A DNA stretch of 14,861 bases from JANXXV01 sp038200305 (GCA_038200305.1 JBBPYD010000150.1:1-14861), one strand, 5' to 3'; counted from the first letter of the stretch, positions 1 through 7,252 are shown. Notes: generated from the letters alone by a model not told the origin. Program-made: numbers and translations.

Positions 1-1388
1 ATGTAGGGATCGAGGTGCGTCGGGGCGACCAGCGACCTTGCGGCGCGTGATCGCCAATCAACCGAACGCGGCATGAACTGGGCCAGACTGCTTTCGAATC
101 GCTTTCTCATCTCCTGCGACATGTATGGCGACGCACGGTCCGTGAACCTGCGCGCGTTCTTCCAGATGTCGATGTCGGGATCGACGATGGCGACGAAGCC
201 CTCGCCGGAAACGAATGCCAGGACCAAATTGCTGAAGTTGGTGGTGAACCGGGCGCCAAAGTCGCGCAGGACGAGGTTTGCCTCTTCAGCAAAGGCTATG
301 GTCGACCACTTATTGGTCTGAAGCTCGAAATGCCTGCGCAGTACGTTTTCCAGCGCGTCGCCATAACCGGTCGTATCGGCGATCGAGGCGGCTCCGACGA
401 CGAAATATCGCGTGAACCGCTCGACCGCCAATTTCCAATCGCGCCGGGTCGCGGCGTAATAGAATGCGCAAAGCCCCCACTTCTCGTTTTCGTCGAAAAT
501 GCCGACGATGCCGAAGTCGAGAAGGATGATCTCTCCGCACTTCGTGAACATCATATTGCCGGGATGAAGATCCGCATGAAACACGCCGTGCAGATAGGCC
601 ATCGTGTAGAACGCCTCCTGCAGCCGGCACGCCAGAATCGGCGGGGCCAGTTCGACACGGCCGAATTCAAGCCCGCGCAGTCCGTCCATGTATTCCATGA
701 CCAGGACTTTGCCTCCGGAATACTCGGCGTAGGGCCGCGGCACGCGGACAAATGGATGCCCTTCGAAATTACCGCGGATCCTTGTTTGATTTTCGGCCTC
801 GTTACGCAGATCGGCCTGCAGCAAGAGCAACGTCTCAATCTTGGCGAAATGCGCCGGCAAGTTGCGCTGCCGGAGAGATGGCAGCAGTTGGTGAGCTAGC
901 CGAACAGCAAAGCCGAGAACGCCCAAACTGATCTTGAGTTCGCCCGGAACCCCGCGGCGAATGACCTTGACCGCAACGCGTTGGCCCGATGCCAGGATTC
1001 CCCGATGAACCTGGGCGATGGAGGCACTGGCGACCGCTTGCCATTCGAAGCTTTCGAAGATCGCGGACATCGGTTTTCCGATATCGGCTTCGATGGTCTT
1101 CTGCACATAGCGTCGGCCGCATGGAGGGATATCGTCCTGCAGTTTGCTGAGCGCAGCGGTGACCTCGGCAGAAAACAGCCCGCCTTGCGTGCTGAGAATC
1201 TGCCCGATCTTGATCGACACCGGCCCCATGCGGGCCAATAGCTGGAACAGCAGCCGGCCGCGAAGATGGCCGCGCCTGCCCGGCGCCGTCACGGGTGCCA
1301 GGACGCCGTAAGCTGCCAGACATGCGGGGACGAGCGCGGCAAATTTCAGGATCCACAGCGGCGTCATGACCAAGCGAGACAAATTCAT
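1..1388 (-). CDS. ABC1/UbiB (AarF)-family atypical protein kinase, 3'-partial
   Basis: The frame is open from an ATG at 1388 to the left edge of the window (462 codons visible, no stop), so the C-terminus is missing. Family motifs read in order: KxGQ motif (K60-I-G-Q63) in SIKIGQILSTQGGLF, alanine-rich nucleotide loop ASASIAQVH (120-128), VAVKV with the ATP-binding Lys141, QADLRNEAEN (191-200), catalytic HADLHPGN (271-278) and metal-binding DFG (291-293). Members are ATPases/kinases linked to ubiquinone or other isoprenoid-lipid metabolism; the substrate here is unknown. A possible earlier TTG start exists at 1505, but ATG 1388 has an AGGCGG about 8 nt upstream. The Rieske oxygenase gene lies 168 nt upstream on the same strand, so co-transcription is possible. 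Family assignment is firm; the ubiquinone role is only inferred. Confidence 0.93.
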   Translation of the reverse strand, partial: MNLSRLVMTPLWILKFAALVPACLAAYGVLAPVTAPGRRGHLRGRLLFQLLARMGPVSIKIGQILSTQGGLFSAEVTAALSKLQDDIPPCGRRYVQKTIEADIGKPMSAIFESFEWQAVASASIAQVHRGILASGQRVAVKVIRRGVPGELKISLGVLGFAVRLAHQLLPSLRQRNLPAHFAKIETLLLLQADLRNEAENQTRIRGNFEGHPFVRVPRPYAEYSGGKVLVMEYMDGLRGLEFGRVELAPPILACRLQEAFYTMAYLHGVFHADLHPGNMMFTKCGEIILLDFGIVGIFDENEKWGLCAFYYAATRRDWKLAVERFTRYFVVGAASIADTTGYGDALENVLRRHFELQTNKWSTIAFAEEANLVLRDFGARFTTNFSNLVLAFVSGEGFVAIVDPDIDIWKNARRFTDRASPYMSQEMRKRFESSLAQFMPRSVDWRSRAARSLVAPTHLDPY

Positions 1389-1556
1389 CCGCGCAACCGC
1401 CTGTTGGAGGTCGAAATCGGTGCACCAGGGTCGGTGCGATGCTTTTTCGCCAGGCCCATGCGGTAGATCCCTGTGGTTGTCGAGCCGGGCCGGCAGGCGT
1501 GACAAAAAGCGGCGTTGGAGTCACACCCCGCTGGTGGTCGCCGCATCTGCGAGGCC

Positions 1557-2582
1557 TTATCCTTGCTGCTTATTGACATGGTAGTTGTGGATCCGACGAA
1601 AGGTTAGCGCCGGTTCGTCGCCGACCACACTAACCGTTGAGGGAAGACTGTCGGGCTCATTGGACAGCAGCCTTTCAACTCCCAATTCGTCTTGCAGGGA
1701 GAGGTTTCTCCCGAACCATCTTTGAAAAACGTCGCCGACCCAATGCGTCGCTCGAGTTCGGATCGACATTCCGAAATACCATGAGTGAAATGAATCCGAC
1801 GGCGTCCAATGCCCGACCAGCACATCCCATGTTCCGCTATCCCACTCGATGTAGAAGGACAGCGAGCCGCCAAGATCGAAGCGATAGTATTCGCGCCGAA
1901 TTTCCTTCATTCCCAGCCATGCGGCAACGACGCGCTCCAAGACGCCATCGAATATTTCCCGCGATCGAGGGAATCCCCATGGGCTCTCGGGAGAGTCCTC
2001 GCCCCGAAATCCGCGCAGATCCGCATCGACCACCAACTTCTGCGCGGGATAGAGTTGCTGCTGGTTCGGTCCGAGCAATCCGGCGTGCAGGAACGGAAGA
2101 TGGGTGTTGTCGATGGCGTTCTCGACAGCGTTGAAGAAGGAACATCGCCAGAGCTGAGGCGGCAGGAAATTGCGATGCCGTTCCGGGGATGCCTCCCAGA
2201 CGTCCTGATGCGGCGGGTCGGGTATCGGGTTGCGCACCGCGCCCATCCAGATCCAGATGATCCCCTGGCGCTCAACCACCCGATAAGCGGAAATCACGGC
2301 ACCCGGGGGGATCTTGACCTCTGCAGGCTGAGACGGCACGCAAACGCACTTGCCGGTGTCGTCGAAACACCAGCCATGCAGGGGACACTGGATGTGACCT
2401 TCGACGAGGCGACCGAGCGAGAGATCGGCGCCGCGGTGAGGGCAGGCCGCATCCAGCGCGTGCACCCGTCCTTGCGGATCGCGGAACAGCGCAAGGCGGC
2501 GATCCAGAAGCTTCCTGCCTAGGATACGGGGATATCGAAGCTCATGCGACCAGGCGGCGCAATACCAAGCATCTTTCAACAT
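1557..2582 (-). CDS. Rieske [2Fe-2S] non-haem iron oxygenase, alpha-subunit type
   Basis: The 341-residue protein starts, by my choice, at ATG 2582 (MLKDAWYCAAWSHEL), which aligns with the usual N-terminus of vanillate-demethylase-like Rieske oxygenases; the frame can be extended 16 codons to a TTG at 2630 without similarity. The Rieske cluster ligands are C47-P-H49-R-G and C66-P-L-H69-G-W. The catalytic mononuclear iron site is NAIDNTHLPFLH with H161 and H166, Asp158 as likely electron bridge, and Asp298 in LQDELGVERLL as the probable carboxylate ligand. Such enzymes hydroxylate, demethylate or desaturate aromatic or sterol/porphyrin-like substrates using electrons from a separate reductase. 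No ferredoxin or reductase gene is nearby, so the partner must be elsewhere and the substrate cannot be told. It is divergent from the double-receiver gene with only 57 bp between starts. Confidence 0.9.
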   Translation of the reverse strand: MLKDAWYCAAWSHELRYPRILGRKLLDRRLALFRDPQGRVHALDAACPHRGADLSLGRLVEGHIQCPLHGWCFDDTGKCVCVPSQPAEVKIPPGAVISAYRVVERQGIIWIWMGAVRNPIPDPPHQDVWEASPERHRNFLPPQLWRCSFFNAVENAIDNTHLPFLHAGLLGPNQQQLYPAQKLVVDADLRGFRGEDSPESPWGFPRSREIFDGVLERVVAAWLGMKEIRREYYRFDLGGSLSFYIEWDSGTWDVLVGHWTPSDSFHSWYFGMSIRTRATHWVGDVFQRWFGRNLSLQDELGVERLLSNEPDSLPSTVSVVGDEPALTFRRIHNYHVNKQQG

Positions 2583-2639
2583 CGGTGAAGCTATACTAAC
2601 AGCACGGTAGGCGAAGTATAAAACCCGCAAAACGGCGTA

Positions 2640-3521
2640 GTGTCTACTGGTAGCTTCCCGTTGGTCGGCTATCCGGAAGTAATCCCCTTACCCGCTACTC
2701 GGATCGCGCTCCGCGCCTTGGTTGTAGACGACAACACCACGAACCGCCTGCTGCTGACCAGAATGCTCAAGTCCTGGGGAGTGCTTCCGGAGGAGGCTGG
2801 CGATGCCTCTCAAGCCCTGTCGCTTCTTACAGACGCCGCTGAACGGAAACATCCATATCATCTGGTTTTGCTCGGCCTTCAGATGCCAGGAATCGACGGC
2901 ATTCAGTTGGCAAGGAGTATCCACGCGGATGACCGGCTTTCCGGCGCCAGGCTCGTGCTGCTTACCTCGCTCGGCCAGCGTGCTGTTTGTGCCTCGTTTT
3001 CACAGGCCGGCATTGCCGCCTGCCTCACCAAGCCCGTTCGTGAACGTCAACTGTTCCTAACTCTGAATCAGTTGATCCAAAGCGCCGTTTTACAAGTCGA
3101 ACCGAAACGGGAGCCGGTGAAGGCAAGACCGGCGGATTCCACGGCGCCTCGAATCCTTATCGCGGAAGACAACGCAATCAATCAAAAACTTGTGCTGCAT
3201 TATCTGGCTCGCCTTGGTTTATCCGCCGATGCCGTGTCCACTGGCCGCGCGGCTTTGGAAGCGGTCCAGCTTGGGTGCTACGAACTGATTCTGATGGACT
3301 GTCATATGCCGGAGATGGACGGTTTCGAAGCAACCGAATCCATCCGGCGATTGAGCGGCGCGCTTAACAGTATCCCCATCGTCGCCGTCACCGCAAATGC
3401 GATGAAGGGAGATCGCGAGCGCTGTCTGGCTGCTGGTATGAACGGCTATTTGAGCAAACCATTCAAACCCGAAGAACTGTCCGCCGTCTTGCGCAACCAG
3501 CTTTCACGGTCGCCTTTATAA
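2640..3521 (+). CDS. Stand-alone tandem receiver (REC-REC) protein; first REC lacks its phospho-acceptor Asp
   Basis: The protein has 293 residues from a GTG start; an in-frame stop lies at 2619, so no kinase part is encoded upstream. REC1 spans about 24-148: acidic pair D30-D31, switch residues T109/S110, K131, but the position of the phosphorylated Asp is Gly79 (VLLGLQMPGIDG; GGC where GAC is expected, at 2874-2876). A short linker (150-170) leads to REC2 (171-290), which is complete: E176-D177, D220 in LILMDCHMPEMDG, T251, K273. This arrangement is typical of the C-terminal part of hybrid histidine kinases, and the N-terminal 25 residues resemble the linker seen before such receivers. It may be a truncated hybrid kinase or a free phosphorelay receiver; no DNA-binding or enzymatic output domain is present. 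It overlaps the convergent next gene by 6 bp at the stops. Confidence 0.85.
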   Translation: MSTGSFPLVGYPEVIPLPATRIALRALVVDDNTTNRLLLTRMLKSWGVLPEEAGDASQALSLLTDAAERKHPYHLVLLGLQMPGIDGIQLARSIHADDRLSGARLVLLTSLGQRAVCASFSQAGIAACLTKPVRERQLFLTLNQLIQSAVLQVEPKREPVKARPADSTAPRILIAEDNAINQKLVLHYLARLGLSADAVSTGRAALEAVQLGCYELILMDCHMPEMDGFEATESIRRLSGALNSIPIVAVTANAMKGDRERCLAAGMNGYLSKPFKPEELSAVLRNQLSRSPL

Positions 3522-4262
3522 GCTCTTTTCCACCCAATCCAACATTGCCTTCTGACCGGCCACGTTGCCCAATCCAGCCTCTATGTTGACGTAGCGGATT
3601 CCACGGAGAGCGGTCAAGCGGGAGAGTGAGCCGTCGTCTTCCTTTGGCGCCGTATTTTGCAGCACCACGTTGAACGGAGATTTGGAGAGACGGTCGAAGT
3701 CTTTCCGCATGGTGCATAGCAGGAACTCATGTGGATGATCTGCATTGTTCAGGGACACCGCATCGCTAATCGCCACTTCGTCGTTGACCGAATAACCTGG
3801 ACCGTTATTGTGCAAAGCGATGAGCAGGGCGCCGGTCTTGGGGAGAATAGCATTCATGAACCTCCCACGGTCGCGGTCAAGCCGGCCGAGGGCCGCATGG
3901 ACCCGCAAATCGTCCCAGGAGGGATTGAGAGTGCGGAGATTTTTTTCCGCGCCGATGCGTGAGAACATGCGATTCGGATCCAAATGGCCGCCGCCGATGG
4001 GAATATTACGAACGGTATTTTCAACCAGAAATGCACGGCCGGGAAACGCTTTCATATGTTCCAGAAGAACGTCATGAGCGCTGCGTTCATTCCCGTGAAC
4101 CCAGAAGTAATGCCGCCGGTCTGGACCATTCCGGACGATGCGGAACGGCATGCCCGCCATCCGGATGGTGTGTTTCCGCCCGAACGGGAACCACGGGAAG
4201 AGACTGGCGAAGAAGAAGGTTCTGCGGGTGATCTCTGGAGCAGTGCTTGGTTGTGGAAGCAT
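3516..4262 (-). CDS. Putative exported zinc-dependent hydrolase (AspA/AstE or M14-like)
   Basis: The 248-residue protein begins MLPQPSTAPEITRRTFFFASLFPWFPF, a Tat-like or general export signal with paired Arg and a Phe-rich core. Possible zinc-site residues are H56-G-N-E59 in YFWVHGNERSA and H151 in LIALHNNG; a DPNRMF segment (95-100) recalls the DxNR motif of succinylglutamate desuccinylase/aspartoacylase relatives, and E228 in NIEAGLGN could be the catalytic Glu. That reading rests on motif pattern only; I do not recognise the exact family. If right, it would act outside the cytoplasm on a peptide- or amide-like substrate. Convergent with the double-receiver gene, with stops overlapping by 6 bp. 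TATAAT immediately overlaps the ATG and there is no Shine-Dalgarno sequence, so the true start could lie further in. Confidence 0.7.
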   Translation of the reverse strand: MLPQPSTAPEITRRTFFFASLFPWFPFGRKHTIRMAGMPFRIVRNGPDRRHYFWVHGNERSAHDVLLEHMKAFPGRAFLVENTVRNIPIGGGHLDPNRMFSRIGAEKNLRTLNPSWDDLRVHAALGRLDRDRGRFMNAILPKTGALLIALHNNGPGYSVNDEVAISDAVSLNNADHPHEFLLCTMRKDFDRLSKSPFNVVLQNTAPKEDDGSLSRLTALRGIRYVNIEAGLGNVAGQKAMLDWVEKSL

Positions 4263-4382
4263 TATAGGAGATGGCTGGCCGGGTTATCTATTTTACCGCC
4301 CGCCTCTTCACCGTAACCTGACCCGTGTCACCCCCAAGTGGCTCCACCCGGCTGCGCTTATGCAATCTTCGTTTCCGCAACC

Positions 4383-4627
4383 ATCGAGCTTCAATATCCT
4401 CACGGCTGCAGGGATGGACGAGCTTGTCCATCTGTCCGATGTTCTCAGGGAGGCGGAAATGGCGGATTTCGCGATCCTCGATGTAGAGAGTTTGCGCCCG
4501 CATTATGCACTGACATGCAGAGCCTGGGTAGAACGGCTTCGGAAGTTTGGACGTTTGCCAGGTGGTGCTGTCGAAACCGGGAAACGCCAGCAATCGCCCT
4601 CTCACCCGCGATTACATGTATCGGTAA
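4383..4627 (+). pseudogene. Remnant of a cyclopropane-fatty-acyl-phospholipid synthase-like methyltransferase (C-terminal part)
   Basis: Three pieces in different frames read like the C-terminus of the CFA-synthase family. First, about 4383-4418, IELQYPHGCRDG in the position of the usual 'YxFPDGEL' segment. Second, after a one-base shift at about 4419, 4420-4540 gives ELVHLSDVLREAEMADF, LDVESLRPHYAL and RAWVERLRK, close to the family's DVExLRxHYAxTLxxW signature. Third, in another frame at about 4541-4627, SLDVCQVVLSKPGN and LTRDYMYR followed by TAA, like the family's terminal '.YQVVLSKP...LTRDxxY' segment. The stretch that normally lies between WVERL and the YQVVL strand is missing, so there has been an internal deletion as well as frameshifts. 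No catalytic SAM-binding part is left. The stop is 6 bp from the convergent stop of the glycosyltransferase gene. Confidence 0.7.
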
Positions 4628-4633
4628 ACGATT

Positions 4634-6379
4634 CTAATTTGCAAGACTCTCCGCGGTCCGGGTCCGTCCGACCTGCCGGGAACCAAACCTTTCCCGTAGC
4701 CAAAGCAGTTGATGGCGCGCGCGGTCGTTACCTGGATTCACCAGAAGAGCGTGTTCGTAGTCCTGAATGGCCATTAGAACCTGGCCTTCCTGGGCGTATA
4801 CATCGCCACGCAAAACATAAGCCCCTTCAAGCGCCGGATTCAGCTTCAGAGCCGCACCCAAAACGTCCAATGCGCTATCCAGGCTGTTCAGCCGGACTTC
4901 ATGTTGCGCGATCATCAGCAACACCGCCGGATCTCGCGACATCCGCGCTGCCTGGTCTAGCTTCTGCATGGCTTGCGCCGGCTGCTTCAGGCACTCGGCT
5001 GCAAACGCCCAATGGATCAGCAAAGTCGCGTCGATTGGGTTATTTTTCGCAAATCCCTCCAGCCGCTTGACCGCTTCCAGGCAGCGATGTTCACTCACGT
5101 ACCCGTGTACCAGATGCTGATATCCACGGATCTTGCGCGGCGATTTGGCTAAAGTATCTTCCCAAATAGCCGATTCGCTGGCCCAAAGCTGGTTGCGCTG
5201 GTACGTTAACAGCGAAGCAACTACCACCACAGCCGCAAGCGCCCCAACCCAGGTAGTGCGGCTCTGCATTCTGAATTGCAGCAGCGCTCCAATTCCCGCC
5301 AAAATTAGGCCGAGGATAGGCAAGTACATCCGCCGGTCCGCCATCAAATCCTGAATCGGTACAATCGATGACGTGGGCGCGAGCAAAATCAGAAACAGGA
5401 AGAAGCCATAGGCCGGCAGAGGAAAACGCCTGCGGTAGCGGTACCCAAGGAATCCCAAGGCGATCAGACCTGCCAAGGCAATCCAGTTCCGGAAATCTCT
5501 GGCTGTGGCAAGCGGAATGTCGTAATCCAGGTTCTGCCCTGCGGGAAACAGAAAGAGCCGCACGTACTCAAAGATCACTGAGCACTGCGTAAGAAAGTAC
5601 CGTTGCGGCGTAATTCCCGGCAATCGAAACCCAGCGCTTGAAGCGCCGTTCAGCATCACGCCGATGAAGCCCACTGCAAGCACTGCCGCCAGTGCTATCG
5701 GGCCATAAAGACGCCAGTTGCGCCGGATAGTATGCAGCGTGCCTTCCCAGGGCCAGAACACATCGGTAAGCAGCAACACCGCCGGTAGTGTCGCCGTGTG
5801 CTCTTTGGTGCAGACGGCGGCTCCGAAGAGTAATAATATCCAGACGGCTCGTCCCCATCCGATGGCCTGCGCCGGCCGGTAGAGGTAAATAGCAAAGGCG
5901 GCAAGAAAGAAGAGCGCGCTCAAGCTTTCCGAGCGGCCCGCGATGTAGGCGACCGATTCCGTTTGAATGGGGTGGAGCAGGAAAAGCGCTCCCGCGAACC
6001 CGGAGAGCATCGCTTGCCGCCAGTCGATTACCCCGGCCATCTGGAGCAGCCGCCGCACAATCCGGTACACCAGAAACGCGTTGACCGTATGGAATAGAAC
6101 GTTGAAAAGGTGATACCAAAGCGTTTGCTGGCCTGAAAACCGGTAGTTCACCCAATAGCTGAACATCAACAGGGGCCGCACCCCGTGTACCCACGCGGAG
6201 ATCTCATCCACGCGCGTTAAAGGATTATAGAAGGGCAGGGAAAAATCGTCAAAAAGGAATGGCCCACGCAGTGCTGGACCGTAAACCTGCAACACCGCTT
6301 CGGCAACTACGATTGCGATGAGCAGCCACCAGAGCCTCCAACGGGACTCGGGTTTAATGCTGTCTGGCTTTCTGGACAT
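4634..6379 (-). CDS. TMTC-like multi-membrane GT-C glycosyltransferase with C-terminal TPR repeats
   Basis: The 581-residue protein has a long hydrophobic N-terminal part (roughly residues 15-400, about ten or more membrane segments). Family-like features are the acidic pair in the first loop (FLFDDF, about 42-47), RPLLMFSYWVNY, HLFNVLFHTVNAFLVYRI, the segment LFLLHPIQTESVAYIAGRSE typical of TMTC/DUF1736 proteins, and CTKEHTATLPAVLLL. The C-terminal third is helical TPR: SLDSALDVLGAALKLNPAL and GDVYAQEGQVLMAIQDYEHA show the repeat pattern. These proteins are predicted to move a sugar from a lipid-linked donor to a protein or polymer on the outer face of the membrane; donor and acceptor are unknown. 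The ATG lies only 7 nt after the stop of the upstream 47-residue membrane protein, with no Shine-Dalgarno sequence of its own, so it may depend on translation of that gene. Confidence 0.85.
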   Translation of the reverse strand: MSRKPDSIKPESRWRLWWLLIAIVVAEAVLQVYGPALRGPFLFDDFSLPFYNPLTRVDEISAWVHGVRPLLMFSYWVNYRFSGQQTLWYHLFNVLFHTVNAFLVYRIVRRLLQMAGVIDWRQAMLSGFAGALFLLHPIQTESVAYIAGRSESLSALFFLAAFAIYLYRPAQAIGWGRAVWILLLFGAAVCTKEHTATLPAVLLLTDVFWPWEGTLHTIRRNWRLYGPIALAAVLAVGFIGVMLNGASSAGFRLPGITPQRYFLTQCSVIFEYVRLFLFPAGQNLDYDIPLATARDFRNWIALAGLIALGFLGYRYRRRFPLPAYGFFLFLILLAPTSSIVPIQDLMADRRMYLPILGLILAGIGALLQFRMQSRTTWVGALAAVVVVASLLTYQRNQLWASESAIWEDTLAKSPRKIRGYQHLVHGYVSEHRCLEAVKRLEGFAKNNPIDATLLIHWAFAAECLKQPAQAMQKLDQAARMSRDPAVLLMIAQHEVRLNSLDSALDVLGAALKLNPALEGAYVLRGDVYAQEGQVLMAIQDYEHALLVNPGNDRARHQLLWLRERFGSRQVGRTRTAESLAN

Positions 6380-6386
6380 TAATTAT

Positions 6387-6530
6387 TCAGTACCGCCGCC
6401 GGCTGACCAAGCCAATGATGAAGAGGATGATCGCGATCACCAGAAGGATGTGGATGAGGAATCCAGCAATCTTCAGAGTGAAACCGAGAATCCAGAGTAC
6501 TACCAGAACAGCGATCGCCGCCCAAAGCAT
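6387..6530 (-). CDS. Small membrane protein, lmo0937/DUF5670-like (47 aa)
   Basis: ATG at 6530, TGA at 6387-6389. The protein reads MLWAAIAVLVVLWILGFTLK, then a second hydrophobic stretch IAGFLIHILLVIAIILFIIG and a basic tail LVSRRRY. Two short membrane helices, the MLW start, the GxxIHILLVIAII core and an arginine tail are the pattern of the lmo0937/DUF5670 mini-proteins, whose function is unknown. The start has a strong Shine-Dalgarno sequence AGGAGA (plus-strand 6536-6541) 5 nt upstream, so it is very likely translated. It is the first gene of a two-gene unit with the glycosyltransferase that starts 7 nt downstream of its stop. In other bacteria these proteins are often stress-associated; that is background only, nothing here shows it. 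Confidence 0.85.
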   Translation of the reverse strand: MLWAAIAVLVVLWILGFTLKIAGFLIHILLVIAIILFIIGLVSRRRY

Positions 6531-6535
6531 GTTTC

Positions 6536-6541
6536 TCTCCT
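6536..6541 (-). promoter_or_regulatory. Shine-Dalgarno AGGAGA of the small membrane protein
   Basis: Read on the minus strand, AGGAGA stands 5 nt before the ATG at 6530. It is the only clear ribosome-binding site of the two-gene unit, since the downstream glycosyltransferase gene has none. Confidence 0.7.
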
Positions 6542-6693
6542 GTGCTCATCGCCAATCCGGCATAAGCATCAGAGCATTTTACCGCAAAGTCAGCCTGAAA
6601 CCCCCTGGCCGAGCCGCAGCCACATGCGAATTTCGAATATCGCTAACCGTTGCCGTTCCCCCAATTCCCTGTTGCCCCGGAAACGTCAACTGC

Positions 6694-6792
6694 TGCCCTG
6701 GGGCAACTCATCTGCTGAACGGTTTATACGGCGCGAAGATCGACGGCGCGCCCGTGCTGGCCACCACCGGCATGACCTATCACGACCTGATT
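6694..6792 (+). pseudogene. Fragment of a thiamine-pyrophosphate enzyme (pyruvate oxidase/acetolactate-synthase-like)
   Basis: The plus frame gives CPGATHLLNGLYGAKIDG followed by APVLATTGMTYHDLI, which matches the 'GPGxxHLLNGLYDAKxDGxPVLAITG' stretch in the N-terminal pyrimidine-binding domain of pyruvate-oxidase-like TPP enzymes. Only about 33 residues are recognisable of a usual 550-600. Upstream and downstream codons in the same frame do not continue the family, and no start codon with a ribosome site is present. This is a scrap left after deletion, not a gene. What the parent enzyme did in this organism cannot be told. Confidence 0.75.
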
Positions 6793-6903
6793 GTGCCGTG
6801 CCGCCCTCGGATGCCGCGGCGTCTCGGATATTGCTTTGCCCAATCGATTACCAGGCCGCGGATATAGACAAGGCGAAGCGGTCGACGCAATTTGCCAGGC
6901 CAC

Positions 6904-6999
6904 GGAAGAGAAGGCGATCCATTTCCCATCGGGAGACCACGAAGCCCGGGAGTCGCCGCCGGCCTGACGCAATACAGATCCGCCGAACCGGCGACCTCC
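6904..6999 (-). pseudogene. Fragment of a PD40/TolB-like beta-propeller repeat protein
   Basis: On the minus strand an open stretch beginning after a stop at 7003-7005 reads FGGSVLRQAGGDSRASWSPD then GKWIAFSS. SWSPDGKWIAF is the signature of a PD40/TolB-type propeller blade, found in periplasmic TolB-like proteins and in kinase-propeller fusions common in acidobacteria. Directly after SS the frame no longer resembles a propeller, so only about one blade is left. It lies on the opposite strand to the TPP-enzyme scrap 111 bp away, so the two do not come from one ancestral gene. Confidence 0.6.
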
Positions 7000-7111
7000 G
7001 ATTCACCCCCGGGCCTTGTTCGTGCAGAGGCGTTGGTTAGCTTGACATCTCCGCACGTAACTTGTTCATCTCAAACTGCATCTATGTTCGGAGACCAGTC
7101 CGCGCTTTCGA

Positions 7112-7252
7112 ATGATTTGGAACGTACTCCGACGTATCGTGACTGTGATCGGTATCGCCTGGTGCAAATTAATGCATCCTGACCCAATGTGGCCCATTCA
7201 CGGTTTCTACGAGTGCCCCAAGTGCCACCGGCGTTATCCAACTACATTATGA
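7112..7252 (+). CDS. 46-residue CxxC mini-protein coupled to the HdeD gene
   Basis: ATG 7112 to TGA 7250-7252 encodes MIWNVLRRIVTVIGIAWCKL, then MHPDPMWPIHGFYECPKCHR and RYPTTL. The N-terminal 20 residues are basic-hydrophobic; the C-terminal half has HPDPMWP followed by a half zinc-ribbon knuckle C-P-K-C and a basic RRYP. The HPxPMWPxxGxYxCPxC pattern resembles small hypothetical proteins I associate with acidobacteria, but this is from memory. The TGA overlaps the ATG of the HdeD gene in an ATGA tetranucleotide, which argues strongly that it is translated and that the two are coupled. No clear Shine-Dalgarno sequence precedes the ATG and no other in-frame ATG is close upstream. A CxxC-only site could bind metal as a dimer or be redox-active; no function is known. 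Confidence 0.72.
   Translation: MIWNVLRRIVTVIGIAWCKLMHPDPMWPIHGFYECPKCHRRYPTTL

Larger units (their letters stand above)
6531..7111. other. Gap without an intact gene, containing decayed coding scraps
   Basis: Besides the TPP-enzyme and PD40 fragments annotated separately, the minus strand holds an unassigned 42-codon open stretch (about 6579-6707, containing LTFPGQQGIGGTATVSDI and ending GGFRLTLR then TAA). It has the look of a protein tail but I cannot assign it. A TTGACA at 7043-7048 lies upstream of the 46-residue CxxC protein, but no convincing -10 follows at the right distance. No RNA gene or terminator hairpin is evident. Confidence 0.5.

Noticed and set aside
835..1524. 229-codon minus-strand frame overlapping the kinase gene
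   Set aside because: It is an out-of-frame shadow: the neighbouring minus frame carries all ABC1 kinase motifs without interruption from 1388 to the window edge. The kinase is not frameshifted.
1809..2522. 237-codon plus-strand frame opposite the Rieske gene
   Set aside because: Arg/Pro/Gly-rich antisense shadow with no motif; the opposite strand encodes complete Rieske and iron-site motifs.
4288..4605. 105-codon minus-strand frame
   Set aside because: Antisense to the CFA-synthase remnant, no recognisable domain, highly basic composition typical of shadow frames.
4138..5070. 310-codon plus-strand open frame running through the CFA remnant and the 3' part of the glycosyltransferase gene
   Set aside because: From 4634 on it lies antisense to the clear TMTC/TPR protein; only its 4420-4540 part has family similarity, and that belongs to the pseudogene.
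7043..7048. TTGACA as -35 element for the mini-protein/HdeD unit
   Set aside because: No acceptable -10 hexamer 16-18 bp downstream; left as a bare match.
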